Origin: Bacteroidetes bacterium 4572_112 | GTDB lineage: Bacteria > Bacteroidota > Bacteroidia > Bacteroidales > UBA1556 | Length of the DNA stretch: 64,000 nt | Assembly: GCA_002254285.1 (NCBI GenBank) | Contig: NIUZ01000001.1 | Coordinates: forward strand, 11,199 to 75,198 | Reading direction: 5' to 3' | Shown: positions 34,828-43,882 of the stretch, piece after piece | Layout: every line of letters begins with the position of its first letter | Numbering within the stretch: position 1 is the first letter of the stretch | Translations under genes and position numbers: made by a program | Notes under the pieces: generated by a model | What the model saw: only the letters and a program-made list of their open reading frames with translations | What the model was told of the DNA's origin: nothing | Databases searched by the model: none

Positions 34828-37035
34828 ATGAGGATTCTACTTTTATTAGTTTTTAATTTATGCATATTTAGTGATATTTATTCACAAGATAGTTTAGTGA
34901 ACTATCAGAAGCGTGAGTTTAGTGGCACAAGACCAAAGATTGGCCTTGTACTTAGTGGTGGAGGGGCCAAAGGTACAGCTCATGTTGGTGTGCTTAAGGT
35001 TTTGGATAGCCTAGGGATTCATCCTGATTATATTACTGGAACAAGTATGGGAAGCATAGTTGGCGGACTATATTCCATTGGTTATACTACCGATATGCTT
35101 GAGGATATGGTAAATAGTACCGAGTGGTCGAAATATCTTAGCAATAATAGCCAGTTTAAAACCATCAATATGATTGAGAAGGAGAGCTATAAAAACTATT
35201 TCGAATTTCCTGTTTATGACTGGAAACCTAATTTGCCACAAGGAGCAATAAAAGGGCAAGAGATTGAGCTGCTTTTCAATAAACTAACTATTTCGGTAGC
35301 AAAGGATACTTCTTTCGACGATTTTCATATTCCTTTTCGTGCTGTAGCGGTAGATATACTTACTGGCAAACCTTATGTATTTAAGAATGGAAGCCTTGCT
35401 TTGGCCATGCGCTCGAGTATGTCTATTCCAAGTGTTATGGACCCAATTAAGTATAAAGGAATGTTGCTTGTTGATGGTGGATTGGTGGAGAATTTCCCTG
35501 TGCAAGAATGTATTGATATGGGTGCTGATATAATAATTGGTGTATATAGTCGCAAATTGGTTGATTTGTATATAGAACCCTACCTTTCTGATAGAAATGC
35601 TGCAAATTTTGATGAGGTAATTCCTAATATGGATAGGGGATATGAGGCTGCAATGGGTAAAATAGATAATCTAGTAAAGCTTAAAGCCTATATTGATAAA
35701 TTCCCTCAAGCTACCATAGATACTGTAATTTTTAAGGACTCGGTTTATGTCTCTGACCATAGTATTATATTTGATAATAATGATAGCACTTTAGAGCATA
35801 TTATTGTAAATAATTATGGTCATAAGGATGGTGAGTATACTCATTCGGATCAAATAATAGAGAGTATACATTATTTATACGGTACTCGTTTGTTCAATAA
35901 ATTGACCTATGGCTATTCTCCAGACCTACAAGATACAGGAGTTATACTTGATTATAATGTTGTAAATACAAATAATAAGACTTTCTTATTATCATTAAAT
36001 TATAAGACAGAAACCAAGGTAGGTGTTAATGTGGGGTTTAGATTAAGAAATTTTCTAATTCCAGGTTCGCGATTTGAGGCTAAATTTCGCTTATCAGAGA
36101 ACCCAGGAGTTAAAGTTCAAGCTTTTTCCTATCTACGAAAGAATGTAAAGCATGGTTTTGATGCTACTTATTACTATCGCACTGCGAAGATTCCTTTTTA
36201 TAATGAAAAGGAGTTAATAGGAGAATATTCAAGTCACTTTCATAGGTGGAGTACTGGTTATCATTATTTTGCTAAAACATACTCCGATTTATATTTAGGT
36301 ATGGGTCACGAAAGAATGTATTATACTAGGATTATTGATTTGAGCTCTTTTTCTTATCCTAAGATTGTAGACCTAAGTACTTATTTCAATTTGTATTTTC
36401 AGAAAAATACCCTTGACGAAAAGTATTTTGCTAATAAAGGTACCGACTGGAAGGTAGAAACAAGAGTGTATTTACGTAATAATTCAAGATACTATATACC
36501 AAAGGATACTCTCGATAAATACCCTGATATGGATGAATATGAGGCTGATACTACTTTTGGAAATATTAAAATTTCTTTTGAATATCAAAATTTTATTCCA
36601 ATTAATAAGAAGCTAGTTTTAATAAATGAGTTTAATGCTTTTGTGGGTACAGGTTATTTGTATTCTACATGGATTGGTGGTGTTAATCCTGAGGAGGAAT
36701 ACCAGATTCCATTTTGGGGACTTGCCGAAAATTCTATTATGGCAAGCAATGGTGCATTTTATAGAATAGGTCTACGCTACGAATTTATTAAGAAATTCTA
36801 TATTTCAGGTAAAGTTAATCTTGGTTTTATTGCCGAAGATGTTTTTGATATATTAGAATCTCCTGATGATATATATGGGGAATATAGTAGCATTTATAAT
36901 CTTGAGAACTATATTTTTGGGGGTGGTATTAGGCTATCATACAGTAGTTTGCTAGGGCCTATTTCTGTATCAGTTACCAAGAGTAGTATGTCCTCGGCAG
37001 TTTGGTGGCACTTTATGTTGGGATATAGTTTTTAG
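34828..37035 (+). CDS. Patatin-like phospholipase fused to an outer-membrane barrel (type Vd, PlpD-like)
   Basis: A 735-aa protein with a signal peptide ('FNLCIFSDIYSQ'). The patatin domain spans about residues 33-260: oxyanion motif 'GLVLSGGGAKGTAHVGVL', nucleophile Ser73 in 'GTSMGSIVGG', and Asp216 in 'LLVDGGLVENFPVQ'. A POTRA-like linker follows ('DSTLEHIIVNNYGHKDG', 'QIIESIHYLYG'). The C-terminal half is a 16-strand-type BamA/Omp85 barrel ending in 'SSAVWWHFMLGYSF' (aromatic terminus). This is the layout of type Vd autotransporters such as PlpD. It is co-transcribed with the aldose epimerase and converges on the C1 peptidase gene. Confidence 0.92.
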   Translation: MRILLLLVFNLCIFSDIYSQDSLVNYQKREFSGTRPKIGLVLSGGGAKGTAHVGVLKVLDSLGIHPDYITGTSMGSIVGGLYSIGYTTDMLEDMVNSTEWSKYLSNNSQFKTINMIEKESYKNYFEFPVYDWKPNLPQGAIKGQEIELLFNKLTISVAKDTSFDDFHIPFRAVAVDILTGKPYVFKNGSLALAMRSSMSIPSVMDPIKYKGMLLVDGGLVENFPVQECIDMGADIIIGVYSRKLVDLYIEPYLSDRNAANFDEVIPNMDRGYEAAMGKIDNLVKLKAYIDKFPQATIDTVIFKDSVYVSDHSIIFDNNDSTLEHIIVNNYGHKDGEYTHSDQIIESIHYLYGTRLFNKLTYGYSPDLQDTGVILDYNVVNTNNKTFLLSLNYKTETKVGVNVGFRLRNFLIPGSRFEAKFRLSENPGVKVQAFSYLRKNVKHGFDATYYYRTAKIPFYNEKELIGEYSSHFHRWSTGYHYFAKTYSDLYLGMGHERMYYTRIIDLSSFSYPKIVDLSTYFNLYFQKNTLDEKYFANKGTDWKVETRVYLRNNSRYYIPKDTLDKYPDMDEYEADTTFGNIKISFEYQNFIPINKKLVLINEFNAFVGTGYLYSTWIGGVNPEEEYQIPFWGLAENSIMASNGAFYRIGLRYEFIKKFYISGKVNLGFIAEDVFDILESPDDIYGEYSSIYNLENYIFGGGIRLSYSSLLGPISVSVTKSSMSSAVWWHFMLGYSF

Positions 37036-37044
37036 GACATAAAA

Positions 37045-37072
37045 AAAAGTGCAAACTTACATTTGCACTTTT
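37045..37072. terminator. Bidirectional terminator between patatin and C1-peptidase genes
   Basis: AAAAGTGCAAA (37045-37055) pairs with TTTGCACTTTT (37062-37072), 11 bp with a 6-nt loop, between convergent genes and flanked by an A8 and a T-run. Confidence 0.85.
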
Positions 37073-37094
37073 CAATATCTATAGGGAGTTTATA

Positions 37095-38294
37095 TTATAA
37101 ACCCAATTTCTTTTTAATAGACTTTGGAAGAGCATCTTTATGAATTACTATATCCATAGTTTTGTACTCAACAAATGCTTTTGAAGCGTAGAAATAACCA
37201 TCATATTTTTGGTCAGTTCCCCATGAGTTTTTAATCTTATAGTAAACATTACCATTTTGATCTTTAGCAATACCTATAATGTGCATTCCGTGATCGTCAG
37301 TAGTTTGGTAATTGTCAAAAGCCATTTGTCTAACTTCTTGAGTAATTTCTTTCTCTTGAACTGGACCTTCAGCAGATAATAAGCCTTTTTTAATATCCTT
37401 AGCACTTTTATCTTCCCACTTAGATTGTTCTAAATCAGATAAATTCTTTACATCAGTCTCAGGAACTACTGCATAACCTTTGCTCCATTTAAAACCTTTT
37501 TCGCTAACATCAGCAGCCCAAGCTATAGTCATATCATTTGCAATAGCATTATCTATTACTTCCATAAGCTCATTCAATGGTAGGTTATAGCTTAAATCTA
37601 AAGCCCAATTATCAGGTACTTCAACAGCAAATTCTTCGTAAAATGGGTGGTGAGAATATGAGGTAAGGAAAACGTAATCGTCAAAGTTAAACTTCATAAA
37701 ATCATCAGCAAAACTACGAGGTGTATATTTAGCTCCTTTATATTCAAAATCTTCAGGAATAGGGCCTAAGTATGTGCTAATAGTTGCTTCAATTGCTTTA
37801 GGCCATACAGGAGTGAGTGTTCTGTTTTTGTCTTTTATTACAGACTGTACCATTGCCATAAGCATAGCATCCATTTCGCCATGTACATGGTTGTCTGTGC
37901 CATAGTTGAGTCCACTATATGCTTCTTCGGTAATCATACCGTATTTTTTCATCACATGAAAAACATCACCAAATCCAGCACCTGCACCATAGTTTAGGTT
38001 ACCGTGCATGCGTACATATTGTATTGATTTGTCGTAATAAGTATGGTGTACTGCAAACATTTCTGATAAGTCCACATCACCTTGTCCAGTACGCATAAGT
38101 TCAGCCTCAATAAAGCTAATTGCACTAAAGCTCCAGCAAGTACCTGAGCGATATTGGCTTTTTACAGATGTATGAGGGATCACTTTTGTATCAGTAAATA
38201 CATATCCTTCTTGTTTTTCTTCCTTAGCCTTTTCTTGAGCAAAAGCTCCAAGGCTAATTAGCATTATCAATACTGTTGAGATTAATTTATTCAT
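37095..38294 (-). CDS. Secreted C1B-type (bleomycin hydrolase-like) cysteine peptidase
   Basis: A 399-aa papain-fold peptidase with a signal peptide ('VLIMLISLGAFAQ'). The catalytic Cys53 is in 'QYRSGTCWSFSA', the His at about residue 335 in 'TTDDHGMHIIGIAK', and the Asn in 'YKIKNSWG'. The order C, then H-G-M, then KNSWG, and the large inserts, resemble the aminopeptidase C/bleomycin hydrolase clade, but here exported. A -7 box lies just upstream. It is one of two peptidases in the window likely to act outside the cytoplasm (with the S9 protein), consistent with protein-feeding physiology. Confidence 0.9.
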   Translation of the reverse strand: MNKLISTVLIMLISLGAFAQEKAKEEKQEGYVFTDTKVIPHTSVKSQYRSGTCWSFSAISFIEAELMRTGQGDVDLSEMFAVHHTYYDKSIQYVRMHGNLNYGAGAGFGDVFHVMKKYGMITEEAYSGLNYGTDNHVHGEMDAMLMAMVQSVIKDKNRTLTPVWPKAIEATISTYLGPIPEDFEYKGAKYTPRSFADDFMKFNFDDYVFLTSYSHHPFYEEFAVEVPDNWALDLSYNLPLNELMEVIDNAIANDMTIAWAADVSEKGFKWSKGYAVVPETDVKNLSDLEQSKWEDKSAKDIKKGLLSAEGPVQEKEITQEVRQMAFDNYQTTDDHGMHIIGIAKDQNGNVYYKIKNSWGTDQKYDGYFYASKAFVEYKTMDIVIHKDALPKSIKKKLGL

Positions 38295-38332
38295 AATTAT
38301 TTTGTTATTATTCGTGTGTTTATAATAGTTTA

Positions 38333-38340
38333 CAAATATA
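38333..38340 (-). promoter_or_regulatory. -7 promoter element TATATTTG for the C1 peptidase gene
   Basis: Exact minus-strand TAnnTTTG match, 38 nt before the peptidase ATG and abutting the stop codon of the upstream ChaN-like gene. Confidence 0.55.
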
Positions 38341-38341
38341 C

Positions 38342-39211
38342 TTAATAAGTATTCGTCATATCTTCATCAATAGCAATTATAAAGTCGGCAGACATTTGAA
38401 TTTTATCATTTATGGTATCTATGTTCTCTTGCGATACAGAAGTGATGGTGGCAATTTTAAGCTCAGGATTTGCTTTCTTTAAATATAGAATAATGCTCTC
38501 GTGATTATCCGAATGGTATGATCCATTAAAATGGTAAAAGTGTTTTCCTTGCTCCCAGTTTGCTAATATAAAATGAGCCATTGTAGCATCTTTAAGAGCT
38601 TGTGCTTTCACAATATTTGTCATGCGAGCACTTTTATGTCCTCCCATTGCAGCTATCATTCCGGTATAGCAATCAGCATCTTCAAAATAATGAATAGGTA
38701 GTGGTGCTATATATCGTTTAGCTTCATCACTTAGTGAGTCTAGCGCTGTTAAACTACCTTTATTTACAATAGCAGCATATCTACGTGGTACGTTTGTAGC
38801 TATCATTGGAATATTATTTTCTTTCGAAAATCGTAGTATTGGTGCGTAATCAGTTTCGTCATTTGGCCATAAACGAGCTTGGTCTTTAAAGTACTTATAC
38901 TTTACCGCTCCCGACAAATACTCGTCTATTATTAGCTGTTGGTCTGCCTCATACATTTCAGCTCCCATTACAAAGCTATCGCCATGTTTTGCATATAATG
39001 CCTTGGCTACCTCTAGCTCTAGCCAGTGCGAAATTGCATTATTATGTAACTCACCAAAGAAAACAATATCAGCATCAGCTATTTTGTTAATTACTTTGTC
39101 AAATTTCTGTACTTTTCCCTTATTGTTAAATATGTTGTAAGGCTTTAAATCTGAGCTCATTGCTAAAATAAATAATGCTGTGATACTCAGTAATAGTAAT
39201 TTAATTTTCAT
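38342..39211 (-). CDS. ChaN-like heme/iron-associated secreted protein
   Basis: This 289-aa protein has an N-terminal signal sequence ('LLLLSITALFILAMSS') without a lipobox Cys. The body matches the ChaN/Tiki-like fold: 'DIVFFGELHNNAISHWLELE' at about residues 49-68 with Glu and His of the family's metal or heme site, 'MGAEMYEADQQLIIDEYL', 'PMIATNVPRRYAA' and 'FILANWEQGKHFYHFNGSYH'. ChaN lipoproteins bind heme in Campylobacter-type bacteria; the present substrate is not known. It is followed by the C1 peptidase, which has its own promoter. Confidence 0.82.
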   Translation of the reverse strand: MKIKLLLLSITALFILAMSSDLKPYNIFNNKGKVQKFDKVINKIADADIVFFGELHNNAISHWLELEVAKALYAKHGDSFVMGAEMYEADQQLIIDEYLSGAVKYKYFKDQARLWPNDETDYAPILRFSKENNIPMIATNVPRRYAAIVNKGSLTALDSLSDEAKRYIAPLPIHYFEDADCYTGMIAAMGGHKSARMTNIVKAQALKDATMAHFILANWEQGKHFYHFNGSYHSDNHESIILYLKKANPELKIATITSVSQENIDTINDKIQMSADFIIAIDEDMTNTY

Positions 39212-39415
39212 AGTTCTGTTTATTGGTTTATTGTGCTGCTAAAATATATAAAATATAAATATGTCTTACCTTATTAGTTTTTCTTAATAGGGTGTAGGCA
39301 TATTAATTACTATTTTACTCCTACTAAATATTATATTATCATAATTTACAGTCTTATACTAAATGGTTTAGATGTAAATATGTCATCGAATTACTCTGAT
39401 TAAACAAATTATTTT

Positions 39416-39444
39416 AATTATTTTTCGTTTGCGAAAAAATAATT
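39416..39444. repeat. REP-like hairpin, copy 1
   Basis: AATTATTTTTCG (39416-39427) pairs with CGAAAAAATAATT (39432-39444), with one bulged base. A very similar core (AATTATTTTTCGC...GCGGAAAATAA) occurs at 45928-45953. Confidence 0.6.
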
Positions 39445-39462
39445 AATTCGATTAATCCGTCT

Positions 39463-39480
39463 GCCTGTCGGTAGACAGGC
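39463..39480. repeat. Small REP-like palindrome
   Basis: GCCTGTC (39463-39469) and GACAGGC (39474-39480) form a perfect 7-bp stem with a 4-nt loop. It has no T-run, so it is not a terminator. Confidence 0.6.
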
Positions 39481-39590
39481 GTAATTCAATGACCCTTTTT
39501 GAATTGTAGTTTAATTGGTGTTAATGATTTTTATGAATCAGTTAAGATTATAGAATTATTATTTAAGATGCGTTTATCCTATTTTGGTAT

Positions 39591-39712
39591 TATACCAAAT
39601 TAATATCAAAACACGCCATATAAATCGTTTATATTTCCCTATTACTGCGTTAAAAATTATTTCCATAGCTATACTTCGACATGCTCAGTACAGGCTTTTA
39701 TGCAAATAATTT
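39591..39712. repeat. MITE-like dispersed repeat, copy B
   Basis: From TATACCAAAT at 39591 it is nearly identical to copy C over about 100 bases (one mismatch near 39605, then TTTATATTTCCCTATTAC and TTCGACATGCTCAGTAC shared). It goes on into CAGGCTTTTATGCAAATAATTT, shared inverted with copy A. Its right end meets the TAA stop of the T9SS type-B gene at 39711-39713. Confidence 0.8.
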
Positions 39713-42257
39713 AGTTTCTAAGAATAGTAACAGTGCCTTTCATTTCGGTATCCTTACCATCAGCAAGGTATAAGTTCCAATAATAAACGCCATCTGTTAG
39801 ACTTCCACCACTCCAATCATTCTGATAGTTTGTGCTTTCGTAAACTTTCTTACCCCATCTATTATAAATAATAAGAGTAGAGTTAGGGAATGAAGAGTAA
39901 AACTCTGGAGCACCATCACCAGTAAGCATTATCTTAAATGCATCATTTAGTCCGTCGCCATTAGGTGTAATAATATTTGGTACATCAACTTCACAATTAT
40001 TTGCTGCTACCTTAATCTTATCTTTACAACCACCAACGTTTAAAGCTATTTCGTAATCTCCTGATTCTTTTTCCATAAAGAAGAAGAAATCATTTGCGGA
40101 AACAGTATTGCCATCTTGAGTCCAAGCATATGAATAAGTATGTCCTGATGGAGGAATTGGTCCTCTAAATCTAATTCTTTGGTAAGTACATACTTCTTGA
40201 TCTCCAGCAGTCCATTCAGCATTTGGCATAGGTGAGTCTTCTGCAGCCATATATGGCATACCTTCAATTATTTTATCTTGGTCAATTATATTTACAGTAC
40301 CACTACTAGTACATTTTACATTAGTACTTATTGTAGGATGACTAACCGATACAGAATATACTCCTGATTCAACTGCATGAAGTGTTTTATCTGAACTACC
40401 ATCACTCCACTCAAATACCATATCTGGATCAATAAATGGATAAACCTTATCAACATCAATAATATATGGTGCTTGTGAAGCCCAAATACATGTATCACTA
40501 ATGTTCTCTGGAGGAGTAAGTGATGCTACAGTAAAAGTATCAATATCAATACATCTAGTATTATTACCACCATCAACATATATAGAATAAATTCCTGTGT
40601 TTTGGAAAGTATGAGTTTGTGATGTTCCTAAGGAAGTACCATTATAATCAGTCCAATTATATAATTGCCCTTGTCCTGCATCAAAAGTTACACTGCCTGG
40701 TGCGCAATATGCAGTATCGGCAATAGTTCCATTAATTTCAGGTTGGTAAACAACTTCAATTTCTATAACATCAACACCTGGGCATGCCATAGTTGTTGTG
40801 CCGTCATTGGTTTTAATTGTAAGGTAGTTAGTGCCCGGTGTTAGGTTTGTTGAGTTTATTATAATACTATCTTGACCAAGTGGTGTGCCTGTTGGAACGC
40901 CATTCATAGACCAAACATAGTTTACCGTAGTAGTATCAGCATCAGCTCTTACTACAATTTCTTCACCTTGGCATAATAATGTATCAGTTCCTATGTCAAC
41001 AAGCATACCTCTTACTACTAAACAGTATGAGAATGTTTGTACTCCATTATAACCACAAGCTTCATCTTGTACTTTTACAGTAAAACATTTAGGAATTGTA
41101 CTTACATCAGCAGCTGTTGGCATCCACTCAAAACTAGCGTATGCGCTATCAGTATGATCATTAATAACAGTAAATGAGGCACCTGGGATTCCATTATCCC
41201 ATGATATACTAAATTTTTCAGGATGACCAATATTACCTGGCGTAAATGTATCGGCATCATATCCATTAATATGGAATTTTATAGGGTCAATACTTCTACA
41301 TTTTTCCAAATAATATAAAGTATCATTGGGGTCGTAAGTTGCAGTTAAGTTGGTGTCCATTCCACTAAGAACAGGCATTGTGTTATTACAAGCAACTACT
41401 TTCAATTGTATATCTCTATAAACGGAACCTATATTGGTCATTACGCCATTTATTTCTCTCCATTCGTCAACTCTAATACCAGTTACAGTATTTAATATTG
41501 CAGAAGGAGTAAAAGTAACGTCACCTGTTATAGGGTTAAGCATGATAGGAGTACTTGAATTTAAGAAATTTAGGTAAGTATAACCAAAATTATACATTAC
41601 AGATGTTAAATTAGGTGCAGGTCCGCTAGTATATGGAGCATAAAAAGAATATGATAATGAATCACCATCAGGGTCTTGTGCTCCGTGGTTAAATGTAAAC
41701 GCTTGGTTAATACAAGTAACTGCAATAGGTTTGTTTGAAAATGTTGGTGAGCTATTACATGGTGCATCAAGGTTATTAAGTAAAGCCGGAATGAACCAAT
41801 TACCTGATGTCATTAAAGTTGTAATAGGATTACGAGCTCCACTTGTCCAATACATCGACCACTCATTACAAGGAGGCATTGTTACCGTAGCTTGATATAC
41901 TACTTCCTTAATGCCATATGGGTGTCCATTATTTGGAGAGTTTCCACCATTAAAACCACAAGAAGTTGGCACTGCCGTACAACCAGGGGTTATTTCTTGA
42001 CCAGTACCAGCAATTTGTGGTAAGCCAATATCAAAATTGAAAATAGGATTACTAGCGCAAGAAAAATGAATTGTTGCTGGGTCTGGAGGTACTATTCCAC
42101 TACAATCTTTATAGAAAGATAATGTGATTAAGTAGGTGCTTCCTCCTAAACAAGTATAAGTTAAATCTGCACCAGCAAAGTGTGATGCTTCTGCAGACTT
42201 ATTAATACCCATTAATAGGAAAATGCTAATGCTCAAATAAACTAATAATTTCTTCAT
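39711..42257 (-). CDS. Large secreted protein with T9SS type B (gliding-associated) sorting domain
   Basis: An 848-aa cargo protein. The signal peptide is 'VYLSISIFLLMGINKSAEAS'-like, followed by an N-terminal module 'SHFAGADLTYTCLGGSTYLI' typical of gliding-motility C-terminal proteins. PKD/Ig-like beta domains fill the middle ('DGDSLSYSFYAPY', 'YNWTDYNGTSLG'). The C-terminal ~90 residues are the type B domain: 'VPNIITPNGDGLNDAFKI', 'IYNRWGKKVYESTNYQNDWS', 'LTDGVYYWNLYLADG', ending 'MKGTVTILRN'. Type B cargo stays non-covalently at the surface or is released. The stop codon abuts MITE-like repeat B. A -7 box is 260 nt upstream, implying a long leader. Confidence 0.93.
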   Translation of the reverse strand: MKKLLVYLSISIFLLMGINKSAEASHFAGADLTYTCLGGSTYLITLSFYKDCSGIVPPDPATIHFSCASNPIFNFDIGLPQIAGTGQEITPGCTAVPTSCGFNGGNSPNNGHPYGIKEVVYQATVTMPPCNEWSMYWTSGARNPITTLMTSGNWFIPALLNNLDAPCNSSPTFSNKPIAVTCINQAFTFNHGAQDPDGDSLSYSFYAPYTSGPAPNLTSVMYNFGYTYLNFLNSSTPIMLNPITGDVTFTPSAILNTVTGIRVDEWREINGVMTNIGSVYRDIQLKVVACNNTMPVLSGMDTNLTATYDPNDTLYYLEKCRSIDPIKFHINGYDADTFTPGNIGHPEKFSISWDNGIPGASFTVINDHTDSAYASFEWMPTAADVSTIPKCFTVKVQDEACGYNGVQTFSYCLVVRGMLVDIGTDTLLCQGEEIVVRADADTTTVNYVWSMNGVPTGTPLGQDSIIINSTNLTPGTNYLTIKTNDGTTTMACPGVDVIEIEVVYQPEINGTIADTAYCAPGSVTFDAGQGQLYNWTDYNGTSLGTSQTHTFQNTGIYSIYVDGGNNTRCIDIDTFTVASLTPPENISDTCIWASQAPYIIDVDKVYPFIDPDMVFEWSDGSSDKTLHAVESGVYSVSVSHPTISTNVKCTSSGTVNIIDQDKIIEGMPYMAAEDSPMPNAEWTAGDQEVCTYQRIRFRGPIPPSGHTYSYAWTQDGNTVSANDFFFFMEKESGDYEIALNVGGCKDKIKVAANNCEVDVPNIITPNGDGLNDAFKIMLTGDGAPEFYSSFPNSTLIIYNRWGKKVYESTNYQNDWSGGSLTDGVYYWNLYLADGKDTEMKGTVTILRN

Positions 42258-42600
42258 AAAATTGATATATTGTGTTGTTATTATTCTAAAAAATTAATTA
42301 TTTTAACTCGTGTTATATTTACAAAAATTCTGACATTATATTTGCGAAAAGGTTTAATAATAGTAAAATATTAATTAAACAAATTAGCTACTGTTAATAA
42401 TCATTTTATCAATAATGTATTGTACTGGATTTAGTTAATACATATAGATGCTTGTCAAAATTTACACTACTTGTTAAAAACATAATCTTATTGTCATATT
42501 ATATTTATAGCAGGCACAAAGGTAATACATAAATATCAAACTGTTATGATTGTTTTGCATACTTAATTTGTGATCAAAAATAGATGCTTACATAGCAATG
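42258..42600. other. Intergenic leader of the T9SS type-B gene
   Basis: AT-rich, no ORF. It contains a minus-strand -7 box at 42517-42524 and an isolated plus-strand TATATTTG near 42338 that faces no gene start. Confidence 0.5.
42517..42524 (-). promoter_or_regulatory. -7 promoter element TACCTTTG, possibly for the T9SS type-B gene
   Basis: Exact minus-strand TAnnTTTG match, but 260 nt before the start codon, so the link to the gene is uncertain. Confidence 0.35.
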
Positions 42601-43209
42601 TTAGTTTGTATTATTGTCAATGTTTTGCTTCCAACTAATATAACCCATTACGGCAATTACTAAGAAAATAGAATACTGTACAGATGTGAGAGCTAGTCCT
42701 TTATATGCGTATAGTGGTATGGAGATAGCGTCACCAATTATCCATAATGTCCAGTTTTCAATTTTCTTTAGCGACATTAGCCACATTCCTATTAAAAATA
42801 TAGATGTAGTAATTGAATCAATATTAGGAACCGTACTATCAGTGTAATTGATAAGAATATACCTGATAATTACGAAAAATACTACACCCAAAATGCTTAA
42901 GTATATTTTCTCGTTTTTGGTAGTTCTTGAAATTGCTCGAGTTTCAGCTTTTCCCTTTTGATGAGTCCAATTATACCATCCATAAACGCTCATAATTAGA
43001 TAAAAAGCATTTATGCCCATATCGGCATATAAGCCAAATTTTTGGCAGATATATACATATATTATTACGCTAATAATTCCTGTAGGAAAAACCAGAATAT
43101 TTTCTTTTCGAGCATATATTACGCTCAATAATCCAAACACTACAGCTATTACCTCAATAATAGTTGTTTGTTGTGCATTTTGAATTATTATGTTAATTAT
43201 CGAGTCCAT
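42601..43209 (-). CDS. pnuC: Nicotinamide riboside/nicotinamide mononucleotide transporter PnuC
   Basis: This 202-aa inner-membrane protein is a facilitator of vitamin B3 uptake for NAD synthesis. About seven hydrophobic segments are visible. The family motifs are 'VIAVVFGLLSVIYARKENIL', 'FGLYADMGINAFYLIMSVYG' with the downstream 'WYNW' motif, 'ENWTLWIIGDAISIPLYAYK' and the closing 'MGYISWKQ'. A near-match -7 box (TACATTCG, 43247-43254) precedes it. It has no neighbouring NAD-biosynthesis gene in this window. Confidence 0.9.
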   Translation of the reverse strand: MDSIINIIIQNAQQTTIIEVIAVVFGLLSVIYARKENILVFPTGIISVIIYVYICQKFGLYADMGINAFYLIMSVYGWYNWTHQKGKAETRAISRTTKNEKIYLSILGVVFFVIIRYILINYTDSTVPNIDSITTSIFLIGMWLMSLKKIENWTLWIIGDAISIPLYAYKGLALTSVQYSIFLVIAVMGYISWKQNIDNNTN

Positions 43210-43325
43210 TATATCTATTGTAAATATTGGTATTATAAATTTGCTGCGAATGTAGTTATATTATGTAAAAATTAAGGTTTTTAATGTAGTTTTTATAAAA
43301 TATCCAAATACTGAGTATTTTGCCA

Positions 43326-43333
43326 TAACTTTG
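43326..43333 (+). promoter_or_regulatory. -7 promoter element TAACTTTG for the SRPBCC-like/radical SAM pair
   Basis: Exact TAnnTTTG match, 45 nt before the ATG at 43379. Confidence 0.6.
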
Positions 43334-43378
43334 CACCCTAATAGTCAATCAAAATTATAACTATAAATAATTATAAAT

Positions 43379-43846
43379 ATGGGTGCTAAAGTATATAAAA
43401 GTGAGTATAAGAATACGCCTTATAATGCTGCAAATGTATTCGTACATCTTTCGACTTTTGATTTTCTAAATTTTGTTTTTAGTACCGAAAATATCGAAAG
43501 AATAAAAGGTGAAGCTGGCCAAAAGGCTTCAAATTTTCATGTGAAAAAATATTCAGTAGATAAGGAATCATGTGAGTTTACAATAAATCCCATTGGTACC
43601 ATTTCCCTAGTTTTTGTTGATAAAAAAGCTCCTTACCATATTCAAATCAAAAATATTAAAGGCCCTCTTAAATTTAATTTAGATATTGATATACAGACTA
43701 TTGATGCCGACAGTTGTAAGCTGCAAGTAGTATTATCAGCTGAGCTGAATATGATGATGCAAATGATGATTGGTAAGAAAGTAGATAAGGTGGTGGATAA
43801 AATTGCAGAATCGCTTTCGTTAATTCCTTTTGATAAATTAGCTTAA
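43379..43846 (+). CDS. SRPBCC (START/Bet v 1)-like small protein
   Basis: A 155-aa soluble protein with no signal peptide. The pattern, an N-terminal strand-turn ('VFVHLSTFDFLNFVF'), a central sheet ('SCEFTINPIGTISLVFVDK', 'YHIQIKNIKGPLKFNLDIDI') and a long C-terminal helix ('MMQMMIGKKVDKVVDKIAES'), fits the SRPBCC fold that holds hydrophobic ligands. I know of no assigned function for such short Bacteroidota members. It is 36 nt upstream of the radical SAM gene and shares its promoter, so a ligand-carrier partnership is conceivable. Confidence 0.7.
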   Translation: MGAKVYKSEYKNTPYNAANVFVHLSTFDFLNFVFSTENIERIKGEAGQKASNFHVKKYSVDKESCEFTINPIGTISLVFVDKKAPYHIQIKNIKGPLKFNLDIDIQTIDADSCKLQVVLSAELNMMMQMMIGKKVDKVVDKIAESLSLIPFDKLA

Positions 43847-43882
43847 AATTATAAGTATTATTAGTCCTATTTATTCTATTGA

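Larger units (their letters stand above)
39232..39590. other. Intergenic region with REP-like palindromes
   Basis: No supportable ORF. It holds two small palindromes (39416-39444 and 39463-39480). MITE-like copy B follows from 39591 and runs to the stop codon of the T9SS type-B gene. Confidence 0.6.
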
